NCBI GenBank assembly: GCA_038244055.1 | Contig: JBBRTW010000329.1 | Coordinates: forward strand, 1 to 8,208 | Source of the DNA: DASPKW01 sp038244055 | GTDB taxonomy: Bacteria > Planctomycetota > Phycisphaerae > Tepidisphaerales > Tepidisphaeraceae | Direction: 5' to 3' | DNA: 8,208 nucleotides | Shown here: positions 1 to 7,380 of the stretch, piece after piece | Position numbering within the stretch: the first letter of the stretch is position 1 | How the letters are laid out: each line of letters starts with the position of its first letter | The notes under the pieces: model-generated | What the model saw: the letters and a program-made list of their open reading frames with translations, nothing else | Database searches by the model: none | Told to the model about the DNA's origin: nothing | Program-made: the position numbers and the translations under genes

Positions 1-1851
1 CTGGCGCTGGCGGAGGTGCTGACGGCCGGCCACCACAAGGCGGATGGATCGGATGTCCGCGTGGCGACCGATGACGGGCGCGTGGTGGCGTCGCGCCTGC
101 TGGGGGTCGGCCCGGGCGATCAGGTGCGCGTCGTCTTCGCGCTGGTCAAGGGTCAGCGCAAGTACGCCGTCTATTTCGGCCATCCCAACCCGCCGGCGAA
201 GGCAAAAGGGGCGGATGATTTGCCCATCACCAGCGGCCTGCTGCTCGATATGCGCGTCTGGCCGGGCGGGGCGGTAGATCGCCCCGATGCAATGCTGGCC
301 GCGTGGGGCCGCGCCAAAGGCACCATCGGCCAGACGATGATCCCGACACTCTTCACCGGCAAATGTCCATTCGGCGATGCCTTCCAGTGGATCAGCAAAA
401 TCAGCGGCACGATCTACACGCCACTGGAAGGCGAATTCATTTTCGCGGTGGCCGCCAAGGACAAGGGGATGCTGATGATCGATGGGAAAATGATCGTCTT
501 CTGCCCGCACCTCGTGGGCGATACGCGTTTCAATGGCAAAGTCGTTCTCACCAAGGGCAAGCACGAGCTGACCTTTTATCATGTGAACGCCGGCGGCGAA
601 GGTGTGCTCAGTGTCGTCTGGCAGAAGCCCGATTCCTCGAAGTTCGAGCTGATCCCCAGGGATGCGCTGGGCGGGCTGTACACCGCGATGCCCGCCGCCC
701 TGGAAGAAAACCGCAAGACACTGACGGCCGACTTCAAAGCCGAATACATGGGCGAGGCTTTCTTCGCCGGGCACTTTTCCCATCGCTATCGTTTCACCGC
801 CAACCTGCCCAAAACCCAGCCGCCCAAGTACGAATGGGACCTGGGCGATGGCCAGACGGCCGAGGGAAATATCGTCGAGCATGTTTATCTGGCCGAGGGC
901 ATTTACCCGATCAAGCTGACCGCGCGGATCGCCGCCAACAACGATACGCAGACGACGCAATTCTCGGTGGTCCGCGATGTCTCGGCCGAGCGGCCCAAGG
1001 TGGATGATGTGGCGGTGCAGTCGAAGGTCGTCGAGGCGGAGCGGCTCGATAAGATTCCGGTGCAGCAGTTGCCGTGGGCGCTGTTGTTACACGAGCGGGC
1101 CGGGCGACTGGATCCGATGATCGCCACGGCCGCGCGCCTGGCGTCGCTCAAATCCGGCTTCGATGCATCGCTGGCGCTTTCCGCGCTCTCGGATGCCAAC
1201 CGCGCCGCCGAAGCCGGCAAGCGCGCCCCCGACATGGTCAAGGTGTGGGCGTCAATCCCCGCCGATTCATCCATGCAACCGGCCGCCTCGCGCGTCTACG
1301 CCAATCTACTCGTCTGGCGCGTCGGCGATTTCGACCAGGCCTGCAAAGTGTTGGCCGCCCACGACCGCTCGAAAGACCGCCCGGCCGAGCGCCTTTATGC
1401 CCATGCCCTGGTGCTCAATCAGAAATACGCCGAAGGAAAGAAGCGGCTGGAGGCGCTGCCCATGGAAGGCCCCGCCGACCGCCAGGCCGCCATCAGCGGC
1501 GCCGAGGCCCGCACCATCGAATACTACATCCAACAGGGCGAAGGCGAGGCCGGTGAAGATCAGTGGGACCGCTGGCAGCGGCAATACCCAACCGATTTTC
1601 TGGAGGGATACAGCGTGCTGCTGCGGGTGAGACTGATCGAGGTCCGCAAGCAGCCGGATGTGGCCGCGAAAGTGGCCGAGGCCTTCGCGCTGGCGGTGCC
1701 GAGATCGAGTTATGCCCCGACCCTGCTCGACCGCGCCAGCAAATTGCTGGAGATGACCAATCCCGCCAAAAGCGCCGAACTGCGGAAACTGCTCAAGGAG
1801 AAGTATCCGGAGGATCCGCTCAGTCAGGAGAAGAAGGAGGGCGGCAAGTAG
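1..1851 (+). CDS. Large PA14-like / PKD / helical-repeat protein, 3' part (5' end outside window)
   Basis: The frame is open from base 1, giving 616 visible residues. A GTG at 16 could be read as a start, but the residues before and after it form continuous protein and the first module would lose its opening strand, so I treat the gene as truncated by the window edge. Visible residues 1-65 are a beta-rich piece (GSDVRV, DGRVV, then YAVYFGHP) like the modules often paired with PA14 domains. Residues about 110-225 look like a PA14 domain (IYTPLEGEFIF, MLMIDGKMI, HELTFYHV, LSVVWQKP), a fold that often binds glycans. Residues about 262-324 are a PKD domain with the WDLGDG motif and the closing GIYPIKLTARI strand. 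Residues about 340-600 are alpha-helical and Ala/Leu-rich, resembling degenerate TPR repeats, and the tail is Lys/Glu-rich. Probably a surface or periplasmic scaffold protein. No catalytic residues are evident. The domain calls are by eye; the exact role is unknown. Confidence 0.85.
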   Translation: MALAEVLTAGHHKADGSDVRVATDDGRVVASRLLGVGPGDQVRVVFALVKGQRKYAVYFGHPNPPAKAKGADDLPITSGLLLDMRVWPGGAVDRPDAMLAAWGRAKGTIGQTMIPTLFTGKCPFGDAFQWISKISGTIYTPLEGEFIFAVAAKDKGMLMIDGKMIVFCPHLVGDTRFNGKVVLTKGKHELTFYHVNAGGEGVLSVVWQKPDSSKFELIPRDALGGLYTAMPAALEENRKTLTADFKAEYMGEAFFAGHFSHRYRFTANLPKTQPPKYEWDLGDGQTAEGNIVEHVYLAEGIYPIKLTARIAANNDTQTTQFSVVRDVSAERPKVDDVAVQSKVVEAERLDKIPVQQLPWALLLHERAGRLDPMIATAARLASLKSGFDASLALSALSDANRAAEAGKRAPDMVKVWASIPADSSMQPAASRVYANLLVWRVGDFDQACKVLAAHDRSKDRPAERLYAHALVLNQKYAEGKKRLEALPMEGPADRQAAISGAEARTIEYYIQQGEGEAGEDQWDRWQRQYPTDFLEGYSVLLRVRLIEVRKQPDVAAKVAEAFALAVPRSSYAPTLLDRASKLLEMTNPAKSAELRKLLKEKYPEDPLSQEKKEGGK

Positions 1852-1922
1852 CGCGGCCGCAATGGCCCTCTAGCCCGGCCAGCGAATCGCCGATTCGGCG
1901 CGTGCAATCGGGTGAAGCCGCC

Positions 1923-1951
1923 TTGGACGCCATCGCTATTGACGCTATTAT
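1923..1951 (+). promoter_or_regulatory. Predicted sigma70-type promoter of the tRNA gene
   Basis: TTGGAC at 1923-1928 and TATTAT at 1946-1951 are separated by 17 bases. The -10 box matches TATAAT at five of six positions; the -35 box matches only its first three. Transcription would start near 1958, about five bases before the mature tRNA, which suits a tRNA gene. This is a pattern match only. Confidence 0.5.
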
Positions 1952-1962
1952 CCAGTCCGCCG

Positions 1963-2035
1963 GCGGCGGTAGCACAACGGTTAGTGCAGCGGACTCATAA
2001 TCCGTAGGTTCTGGGTTCGAATCCCAGCCGCCGCA
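1963..2035 (+). tRNA. tRNA with anticodon CAU (Ile2 or elongator Met)
   Basis: A full 73-base cloverleaf folds by hand. The acceptor stem is seven perfect pairs (GCGGCGG with CCGCCGC), the D stem GCAC/GTGC, the anticodon stem GCGGA/TCCGT with loop CTCATAA, and the T arm CTGGG-TTCGAAT-CCCAG. T8, A14, G18G19, A21, T54T55C56 and A58 are all present, and the discriminator is A73. The anticodon CAT is at 1996-1998. CCA is not encoded, so it must be added by tRNA nucleotidyltransferase. It is not the initiator: position 1 pairs with 72, and the anticodon stem lacks the three consecutive G-C pairs. The choice is elongator Met or the Ile2 tRNA whose C34 is changed to lysidine by TilS. The CTCATAA loop and the C5-G68 pair lean slightly to Ile2, but the C4-G69 pair reported for E. 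coli Ile2 is absent (G4-C69 here). Confidence 0.95.
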
Positions 2036-2050
2036 ATCTACAGGAAGCGG

Positions 2051-3343
2051 TCATTTTCCAGCATCGATCTTCACATCGATCTCGCTGGTAAACATTGAGA
2101 ATGGGTCGCCATATTCAGTGACCGTAGCAGCGAGAATGCGCAGGGTTCGGGGAGCAACTTGGTTGTAGATCTCCCTGTCGCCGATCCTGACGACCACCGC
2201 CTTATCCGGATCCACCAGCCGATCATCCAGCCGAATCATCAGCCGATCCACATCCTTCACCTTCACCGTGATCGTCTGCCCCTCGATATCCGCATAAACC
2301 TCCGCCCCAGCCTTGGCGCGATCGGCCGGCACCGCCAGCCAGTAAAACCGCGAATGAACCACGCTCGATTGCTTCCACACCACATGCTTCGGCGCTGGAT
2401 CGCGCGTGTATTGCGCCATCCACGGCACCGCCTCCGCATCCTCGCGATCCATCCAGTGGCTTTTGCCGGCATGCAGCTTGGCGACGTGGACATACCCGGC
2501 TGGGTTGGCCTTCTGCAGCGCATCGAGTTTCACGCCCCACTCGGCCGCCACTTTGTTGCGGTTGTACCCGCCATCGAGCGCGCCGACGTGAATCGCAAAC
2601 GGCAAATTCCGAAGTCCCAGCGGCGAAGCATCGTTGGGATGCCCGGCCATCATTGATGCCGCCGCCAGCCGATCCGCCATGCGCGGGGCGAGCTGATAAA
2701 CTCCATCGCCGCCGGCCGAGTAGCCCATGATATAGACGCGATTGGGATCGACGTCTTCGAGAACAATCAAATCCTGAATGAGTCGATCGTAGAGGCGGTC
2801 GATGTGCGCCTCATGCCAGAGATTCCAGGTATTGGTCGGCGCGCGGGGAGCGAGATAGACGCCCTCGGCGGGCTGATAGAGGCGCTTTTGATTTTCATAC
2901 TGGCTATCGTTGACCGCCTTGGCCGCGTTGCCGCCACCGTGCATGGAAATGAAAAGACTCCGGCCGGTCTTGGGCTTGTCGCCGAAAACCTTGTACCAGA
3001 ACGGCATTTCCAGTTTGCCATCGGTGAGCACCCGCGCCTTGAGCTCCGCAGCGCGGTCTTCGCGGAGGCGCTTGGCGTGATCGTCCCAGAGAAGGGCGGC
3101 GGCGGCTTTGGCATCTTCGCGGGTGAGAGCGATGGATGCGAACGTTTGATCCCCCAGCGCCGCGTGCGCGCCAGGCGTGGCGAGATACGTCTTGAGCGCG
3201 GCGATGGCATCTGCGGAAGCTTGAGCAGGAGGCGGCTCAGCGGCCGCGCGACCGGCGAAGCCCACGAAGAGCAACGCGACGGTTGCGGCAATTTGAAACT
3301 GAATCAAGGTTCGGAGCGGCCTACGGTGGGTTTGAGCTTTCAT
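2051..3343 (-). CDS. Secreted alpha/beta-hydrolase, esterase/depolymerase-like
   Basis: The protein has 430 residues when started at the ATG at 3343. The frame extends upstream to a TTG at 3400, but the ATG gives a clean signal peptide: MKAQTHRR, then a hydrophobic stretch (IAATVALLFVGFAG) ending in RAAA before the mature protein. Upstream sequence shows only a distant GGAG, so the ribosome binding site is poor. A helical region fills residues 40-100. The hydrolase core follows, with the oxyanion-type HGGG at 135-138, the nucleophile elbow GYSAGG with Ser209, a likely acid Asp257 in GALDGG and a likely base His296 in KSHWMD, so the triad is complete. This arrangement resembles the PHB depolymerase / feruloyl esterase / esterase D group. 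The last 110 residues or so form a beta-rich tail. It probably hydrolyses an ester (or less likely a peptide bond) outside the cytoplasm; the substrate cannot be read from sequence. It converges on the tRNA with a 15-base gap and diverges from the TPR lipoprotein. Confidence 0.85.
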   Translation of the reverse strand: MKAQTHRRPLRTLIQFQIAATVALLFVGFAGRAAAEPPPAQASADAIAALKTYLATPGAHAALGDQTFASIALTREDAKAAAALLWDDHAKRLREDRAAELKARVLTDGKLEMPFWYKVFGDKPKTGRSLFISMHGGGNAAKAVNDSQYENQKRLYQPAEGVYLAPRAPTNTWNLWHEAHIDRLYDRLIQDLIVLEDVDPNRVYIMGYSAGGDGVYQLAPRMADRLAAASMMAGHPNDASPLGLRNLPFAIHVGALDGGYNRNKVAAEWGVKLDALQKANPAGYVHVAKLHAGKSHWMDREDAEAVPWMAQYTRDPAPKHVVWKQSSVVHSRFYWLAVPADRAKAGAEVYADIEGQTITVKVKDVDRLMIRLDDRLVDPDKAVVVRIGDREIYNQVAPRTLRILAATVTEYGDPFSMFTSEIDVKIDAGK

Positions 3344-3548
3344 GGATGCAGCGCATTTAACTCCAACCCCTCGCAAATCGCCACCATCGTTTGTGGCCAA
3401 CGTGCCTATTTCCCCTTCTCCGCCGCCGGTGTTTTCACCTCACCGGCTGACTTCCCCCACGCCTGATCGACCTCGCGGAGTGGAAATGTCAACTCGCCAC
3501 CCACCACTCGCAATTCCATCCGATTTCGCACCCAGCCGCCTCTTCCGT

Positions 3549-3561
3549 TATCATATCCCCA
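3549..3561 (+). promoter_or_regulatory. Possible -10 box of a leaderless TPR lipoprotein mRNA
   Basis: TATCAT at 3549-3554 matches the -10 consensus at five of six positions. Transcription about seven bases downstream would begin at or near A3561, only three bases before the ATG at 3564. No clear -35 box sits at the expected distance. If real, the transcript has essentially no 5' leader, which would explain the absence of a ribosome binding site at this start. Confidence 0.35.
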
Positions 3562-3563
3562 TA

Positions 3564-4178
3564 ATGCCCGTCCGCTCTCTCATCCTCCTTCTCCTCTTCG
3601 CCGCCGCGCTCACCGGCTGCTCCAACTCCGTCACCGTCTCGGCCGATGCCGCCGCGCCCAATACCGTCCTGGCCCGCGAGCTCAACGATCGCGCCTACGA
3701 CTTGCTCCACCAGAATAAATACACCGAGGCCCGTCCGCTCTTGGAAAAAGCCGTCGCCGCCGACCCCTTCTATGGCCCGGCCCACAACAACCTTGGCCTG
3801 GTCCTCTACCAGCAGAACGATTTCTACCGCGCCGCCACCGAGTTCGATGTCGCCATCAAGCGCATGCCCTGGCAGTCCGATGCCCGCAACAACCTCGGCC
3901 TGGTCTACGAGCGCCTTTATCGTTACACCGAAGCCATCGAGCAGTACGAGCGCGCCCGCAAGGCCGCCCCCGATAACGCCGAATACCTCGCCAACCTCAC
4001 CCGCACCCGCTTCAAGCAGGATCCGCGCGATCCCGCCCTTCGCCCGCTCTATCAGGAACTCGCCTTCAAGACCACCGACCCCGAATGGCGCAACTGGGCG
4101 CAACTCCGCCTCCTCCAGATGAATGCCCGCCCCATCGAGCCCGGTCCCACTACCGCGCCTTTGACGCCGCCGCGATGA
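3564..4178 (+). CDS. Small TPR-repeat lipoprotein
   Basis: The protein has 204 residues. The N-terminus MPVRSLILLLLFAAALTGC is a typical lipoprotein signal, with lipobox L-T-G-C and Cys19 as the lipidation site. Three tandem TPR units follow at about 39-72, 73-106 and 107-140; the second and third open with NNLGLV and contain the usual Ala/Tyr pattern and a closing Pro (AADPFYGPAHN, KRMPWQSDARN, KAAPDNAEYLAN). Residues 145-204 are helical, then rich in Pro/Thr. It is likely membrane-anchored and binds a protein partner through the TPR surface; no partner is evident. Start choice: an in-frame ATG at 3486 has a GGAG five bases upstream and would add 26 residues before the signal. I prefer 3564 because it yields a normal signal length, but 3486 is a real alternative. 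Confidence 0.85.
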   Translation: MPVRSLILLLLFAAALTGCSNSVTVSADAAAPNTVLARELNDRAYDLLHQNKYTEARPLLEKAVAADPFYGPAHNNLGLVLYQQNDFYRAATEFDVAIKRMPWQSDARNNLGLVYERLYRYTEAIEQYERARKAAPDNAEYLANLTRTRFKQDPRDPALRPLYQELAFKTTDPEWRNWAQLRLLQMNARPIEPGPTTAPLTPPR

Positions 4179-4196
4179 AGCGCACGTGCCGGGTGC

Positions 4197-4253
4197 CACG
4201 GCCATGCGGGGAATGTCGCTTAGAAAACTGAGCAGGAAAATCGCATGGCCGTG
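4197..4253. repeat. Inverted repeat, REP-like structured element
   Basis: The arms CACGGCCATGCG (4197-4208) and CGCATGGCCGTG (4242-4253) are exact reverse complements of 12 bases. Inside the 33-base loop a second, smaller stem forms (GCTTA at 4218-4222 with TGAGC at 4229-4233, one G-T pair, loop GAAAAC). The element lies 18 bases after the TPR gene's stop. The left flank GTGCCGGGTGCC and the CACGGCCATGC core look like the GC-rich palindromes dispersed between genes in planctomycete genomes, but only one copy is seen here. It could end or stabilise the upstream mRNA. There is no T-run after it, so it is not a classic intrinsic terminator. Confidence 0.6.
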
Positions 4254-4430
4254 CTTCTGCGAGATCGGCGCGATCCTTGAATTCGCGAGGCCAGCCGATT
4301 GCCATGCTCCATCGGTTTCAGGCGATTTGCCGCCCCGACATCTATCGGGAGCGTGCTGTTCTGCAAATCCTCACCGTCAAGGTCTCAATTCCAACACTTC
4401 CGGCCCCACATGCAAACGCTTGATGGTGGC

Positions 4431-4436
4431 TACAGT
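4431..4436 (+). promoter_or_regulatory. Possible -10 box of the beta-helix gene
   Basis: TACAGT matches TATAAT at four of six positions and lies 24 bases before the chosen start codon, which would give a leader of roughly 18 bases carrying the ribosome binding site. No convincing -35 box was found at 16-18 bases upstream, so the call is weak. Confidence 0.3.
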
Positions 4437-4446
4437 AATCTCCAGC

Positions 4447-4453
4447 AAGGAGA
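4447..4453 (+). promoter_or_regulatory. Ribosome binding site that fixes the beta-helix gene start
   Basis: AAGGAGA, with GGAG at 4449-4452, lies eight bases before the ATG at 4461. It is the best Shine-Dalgarno match in the window. It supports 4461 over the in-frame upstream start at 4299, which would place 54 non-signal residues before the signal peptide. Confidence 0.75.
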
Positions 4454-4460
4454 CCTCCGC

Positions 4461-7226
4461 ATGCCCTCATTATCCCGTTCCGCTTCATGGCTGATCGCAA
4501 TCGCCGTCCTCGCCATCGCCACCTCATCCAGCGCGCTCACGCTCCACGTTTCCCCCGATGGCAAAGACACCTGGTCCGGCAAACCCGCCCGCCCCTCGGC
4601 CGACGGCGCGGATGGCCCTCTCGCCTCCATCACCGGCGCACGCGATGCCCTCCGCAAACTCCGCGCTGTCGCGCCCCTCAAAGAGCCGGTGACCATCCTC
4701 ATTGCTCCCGGAACCTACACCCTCACCGCCCCGATCCTCTTCGAACCCCAGGACAGCGGCTCGGCCGACGCCCCCATCATCTACACCGCCGCGCCCGATG
4801 CGCCGCGCGATGCCGTCATCCTCACCGGCGGCCGGCAACTCACCGGTTTCAAACCCGCCGCCGATGGTCTGTGGACTCTGCAAATCCCCGAGGTCGCCCA
4901 GGGAAAATGGTATTTCGAGCAACTCTGGATCGATGGCCGCCGCGCCACCCGCGCCCGCACGCCCAACAAATTCTATTATCACGTTCAGAATAAGGTCGTC
5001 ACCGGCATCGATCCCGACACCGGCAAACCTGCCAATCTCGCCAATCGCGCCTTCGTCGGCCGGGCCGATGAAGTGGCCGCGCTCAAGAACGTTCCCAAAG
5101 ACCGCCTCTCTGATGTCGTCGCCGTCTTCTACCATGCCTGGGACACCTCGCGCATGCGCATCGGCCAGTTCGACCCGGCCAAAAACATCGTCACCGGCAC
5201 CGCCCCCATCCAGCGCGAATTCGGCAAATGGGAAGCCAGCCAGCGCTACCACCTCGAGAACTTCAAGGAGGCCCTCGATGAACCCGGCGAGTGGTTCCTC
5301 GACCGCGATGGCACGCTCTACTACAAGCCCCTGCCCGGCCAGCAGATCGACAAAGTCGACGTCCGCGCCCCTGTCGCTTCCGAATTCGTCAAATTCGCCG
5401 GCGACCCCGCCAGCAAGAAATACGTCGAATATATCTCCCTTGCCGGCCTCTCCTTCCGCCATGGCCAGTGGCTGCTCCCCCCGCGCGGCCAGGGCGATTC
5501 GCAGGCCGTCGTCTCCATGCCCGGCATGATCAATCTCGATTTCGCCCGCCACATCGACATCGATTCCTGCGAGATCGCGCATGTCGCCACCTACGCCGTC
5601 TGGTTCCGCCAGGGAAACAGCGATTGCAAACTCACCCGCACTTACATGCACGATCTCGGCTGCGGCGGCGTGCGCGTGGCCGAAACCAAAGGCGCCAGCG
5701 CCGACACGATGACCCACCACATCACCATCGATAACAACATCATTCGCGATGGCGGCCGGATTTTTCCCGATGCGATCGGCGTGCTCATCCAGCATTCACC
5801 CGATAACACACTGACTCACAACGACATCTCCGATCTCCGCTACTCGGGCGTTTCCATCGGCTGGGTCTGGGGCTACGCCCCCAGCATCGCCAAACGCAAT
5901 AAGGTCGAATTCAATCACATCCACCATCTCGGCCAGGGCGTGCTCTCCGATATGGGCGGCGTCTACAGCCTCGGCTCCTCCGAAGGCACCAGCGTATCCA
6001 ACAATGTAATCCACGATGTCTACGCCTACTCCTACGGCGGCTGGGGTCTCTACACCGATGAAGGCTCCACCGGCATCACCATGGAAAACAACCTGGTCTA
6101 CAACACCAAGACCGGCTCTTTCCATCAGCATTACGGCAAGGAAAACATCATCCGCAATAACATCCTCGTCGATTCGCTCCTCCAACAGGTTCAGCGCACC
6201 CGCGCGGAGGATCATCTCTCCTTCACCTTCGAGAACAACATCGTCTACTACAAGACCGGCAAAATGCTCGATGGTCGCTGGAAGGATGGGCACTTCGCAC
6301 TCAAGAACAATGTTTACTGGAAAGCGCCCAAGGAGCAGGGGGGCGATGAGACGCCCATGACCTTCGATGGGCAGACCTTCGGAGACTGGCAGAAGGCCGG
6401 CCGCGATGCGGGCTCGGTCATCGCCGATCCCAGGTTCGTCGATGTCGCCAAACGTGATTTCCATCTCCAGCCCGATTCGCCGGCATTGAAATCCGGCTTC
6501 AAACCATTCGATTATTCCAAGGCGGGTGTCTATGGCGATTCCAAATGGATCGCCCTGGCGGCCGATTATACCTATGCCCCGGTCGAGGTCGCGCCGCCCG
6601 CGCCGCCCGCCGCGCCCCTGACTTTCATGGATGATTTCGAGGGCTACAAGCCCGGCACCGACAAGATCGCCCTGGCCACGGTACAGGTCGAGATCCCCGG
6701 CTCGATTCAAGTCACGGGCACCGAGAATTCGATCGCCGGAACCAAAGGCCAATGCCTCCGCATCACCGATGCCCCCAACCAGAAGGCCGCCCACAGCCCC
6801 TTCTTCTACTACAAGCCCGCCCACACCGATGGCCTGACCACCTTCCGCTTCGATATCAAGGTCGATGCCGGCACCAGCATGTACGTTGAATGGCGCGACA
6901 ACGCCCAGCCCTACCACGCCGGCCCATCGCTGGCCATCGCCGGCTGCAAAGTGAAAGCCGATGGCAAAGTGCTGACCGAAATCCCGGCCGGCGTCTGGGT
7001 GGGGATCGAGATGAAATGCCGTCTCGGCAAAGACTCCACCGGCACCTGGGATTTAATGGTGGACAAAGGCGGCGAACATGTCGTATTCCCGGGGCTGAAA
7101 AACCGCAATTCGGAATGCAAGAAACTGGATTGGCTGGGCTTTTCAGGAATGAACACGGATAAAAATGTGTGGTTCCTGGATCGCTTGCAGTTGTCCAACG
7201 TCCCGGCGAGCGCGGGGGGCAGGTAA
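4461..7226 (+). CDS. Secreted right-handed beta-helix protein, GH141-like, with C-terminal concanavalin-like module
   Basis: The protein has 921 residues. A signal peptide covers residues 1-25 (hydrophobic LIAIAVLAIA, likely cleavage after SSSA). Residues 26-130 have the opening seen in many beta-helix carbohydrate-active enzymes: LHVSPDGKDTWSG, DGPLASITGARDALRKL, then IAPGTYTL and ILTGGRQLTGF. Around 272-290 comes EPGEWFLDRDGTLYYKPLPG, also typical. Residues about 320-620 are the parallel beta-helix, with recurring Asn-Asn turns (DNNIIRD, NHIHHL, NNVIHDV, NNLVYN, NNILVD, NNIVYY). Conserved acidic positions Asp497 (LSDMGG) and Asp533/Glu534 (YTDEGS) are candidate catalytic residues. The layout best recalls glycoside hydrolase family 141, whose known members act on fucose or xylan linkages; a pectate-lyase-like fold with another activity is possible. 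A Pro/Ala linker (706-719) leads to a beta-sandwich (720-915), probably concanavalin-like and perhaps glycan-binding. The start is set by the ribosome binding site. Convergent or overlapping genes are absent; the next gene starts 218 bases downstream. Confidence 0.85.
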   Translation: MPSLSRSASWLIAIAVLAIATSSSALTLHVSPDGKDTWSGKPARPSADGADGPLASITGARDALRKLRAVAPLKEPVTILIAPGTYTLTAPILFEPQDSGSADAPIIYTAAPDAPRDAVILTGGRQLTGFKPAADGLWTLQIPEVAQGKWYFEQLWIDGRRATRARTPNKFYYHVQNKVVTGIDPDTGKPANLANRAFVGRADEVAALKNVPKDRLSDVVAVFYHAWDTSRMRIGQFDPAKNIVTGTAPIQREFGKWEASQRYHLENFKEALDEPGEWFLDRDGTLYYKPLPGQQIDKVDVRAPVASEFVKFAGDPASKKYVEYISLAGLSFRHGQWLLPPRGQGDSQAVVSMPGMINLDFARHIDIDSCEIAHVATYAVWFRQGNSDCKLTRTYMHDLGCGGVRVAETKGASADTMTHHITIDNNIIRDGGRIFPDAIGVLIQHSPDNTLTHNDISDLRYSGVSIGWVWGYAPSIAKRNKVEFNHIHHLGQGVLSDMGGVYSLGSSEGTSVSNNVIHDVYAYSYGGWGLYTDEGSTGITMENNLVYNTKTGSFHQHYGKENIIRNNILVDSLLQQVQRTRAEDHLSFTFENNIVYYKTGKMLDGRWKDGHFALKNNVYWKAPKEQGGDETPMTFDGQTFGDWQKAGRDAGSVIADPRFVDVAKRDFHLQPDSPALKSGFKPFDYSKAGVYGDSKWIALAADYTYAPVEVAPPAPPAAPLTFMDDFEGYKPGTDKIALATVQVEIPGSIQVTGTENSIAGTKGQCLRITDAPNQKAAHSPFFYYKPAHTDGLTTFRFDIKVDAGTSMYVEWRDNAQPYHAGPSLAIAGCKVKADGKVLTEIPAGVWVGIEMKCRLGKDSTGTWDLMVDKGGEHVVFPGLKNRNSECKKLDWLGFSGMNTDKNVWFLDRLQLSNVPASAGGR

Positions 7227-7380
7227 TTGCATCCGGGACGAAAGATTGGTTCCAACGAACTCAACCGCTCCTTCTCCAACTGGCGGGATCTTCTCGCGGC
7301 GTGAGCCATCGCAATAAAGGCGGCCCTTTTCTCGCATCATAATCGCTAAAGCTTGCCCATGTTCCCAATCCTGCCCCTTT

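Noticed and set aside
1883..1897. Hairpin CGAATC-GCC-GATTCG after the first gene
   Set aside because: The stem has only six pairs and no T-run follows, so I do not call it a terminator.
3344..3400. Upstream TTG start for the esterase
   Set aside because: It would put 19 extra residues in front of a well-formed signal peptide, with a rarer start codon.
3489..4205. Minus-strand open frame of 238 codons opposite the TPR lipoprotein
   Set aside because: It is also in register with the real gene, Gly/Val-rich with no motif, and is explained by the same codon bias.
4186..4494. Plus-strand open frame of 102 codons across the inverted repeat
   Set aside because: It has no ribosome binding site, no recognisable composition, and overlaps the repeat, the ribosome binding site and the start of the beta-helix gene.
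5700..6250. Recurring Asn-Asn and AACAAC-type motifs that look like a DNA repeat
   Set aside because: They reflect the turns of the beta-helix in the protein; spacing and bases vary too much for a tandem or CRISPR repeat.
4524..6917. Two long minus-strand open frames (about 423 and 373 codons) opposite the beta-helix gene
   Set aside because: They are in the same codon register as the real gene and stay open because TTA, CTA and TCA codons are rare in it; the stop between them is the TCA serine codon at 5796. Their products are Gly/Asp-rich and have no recognisable domain.
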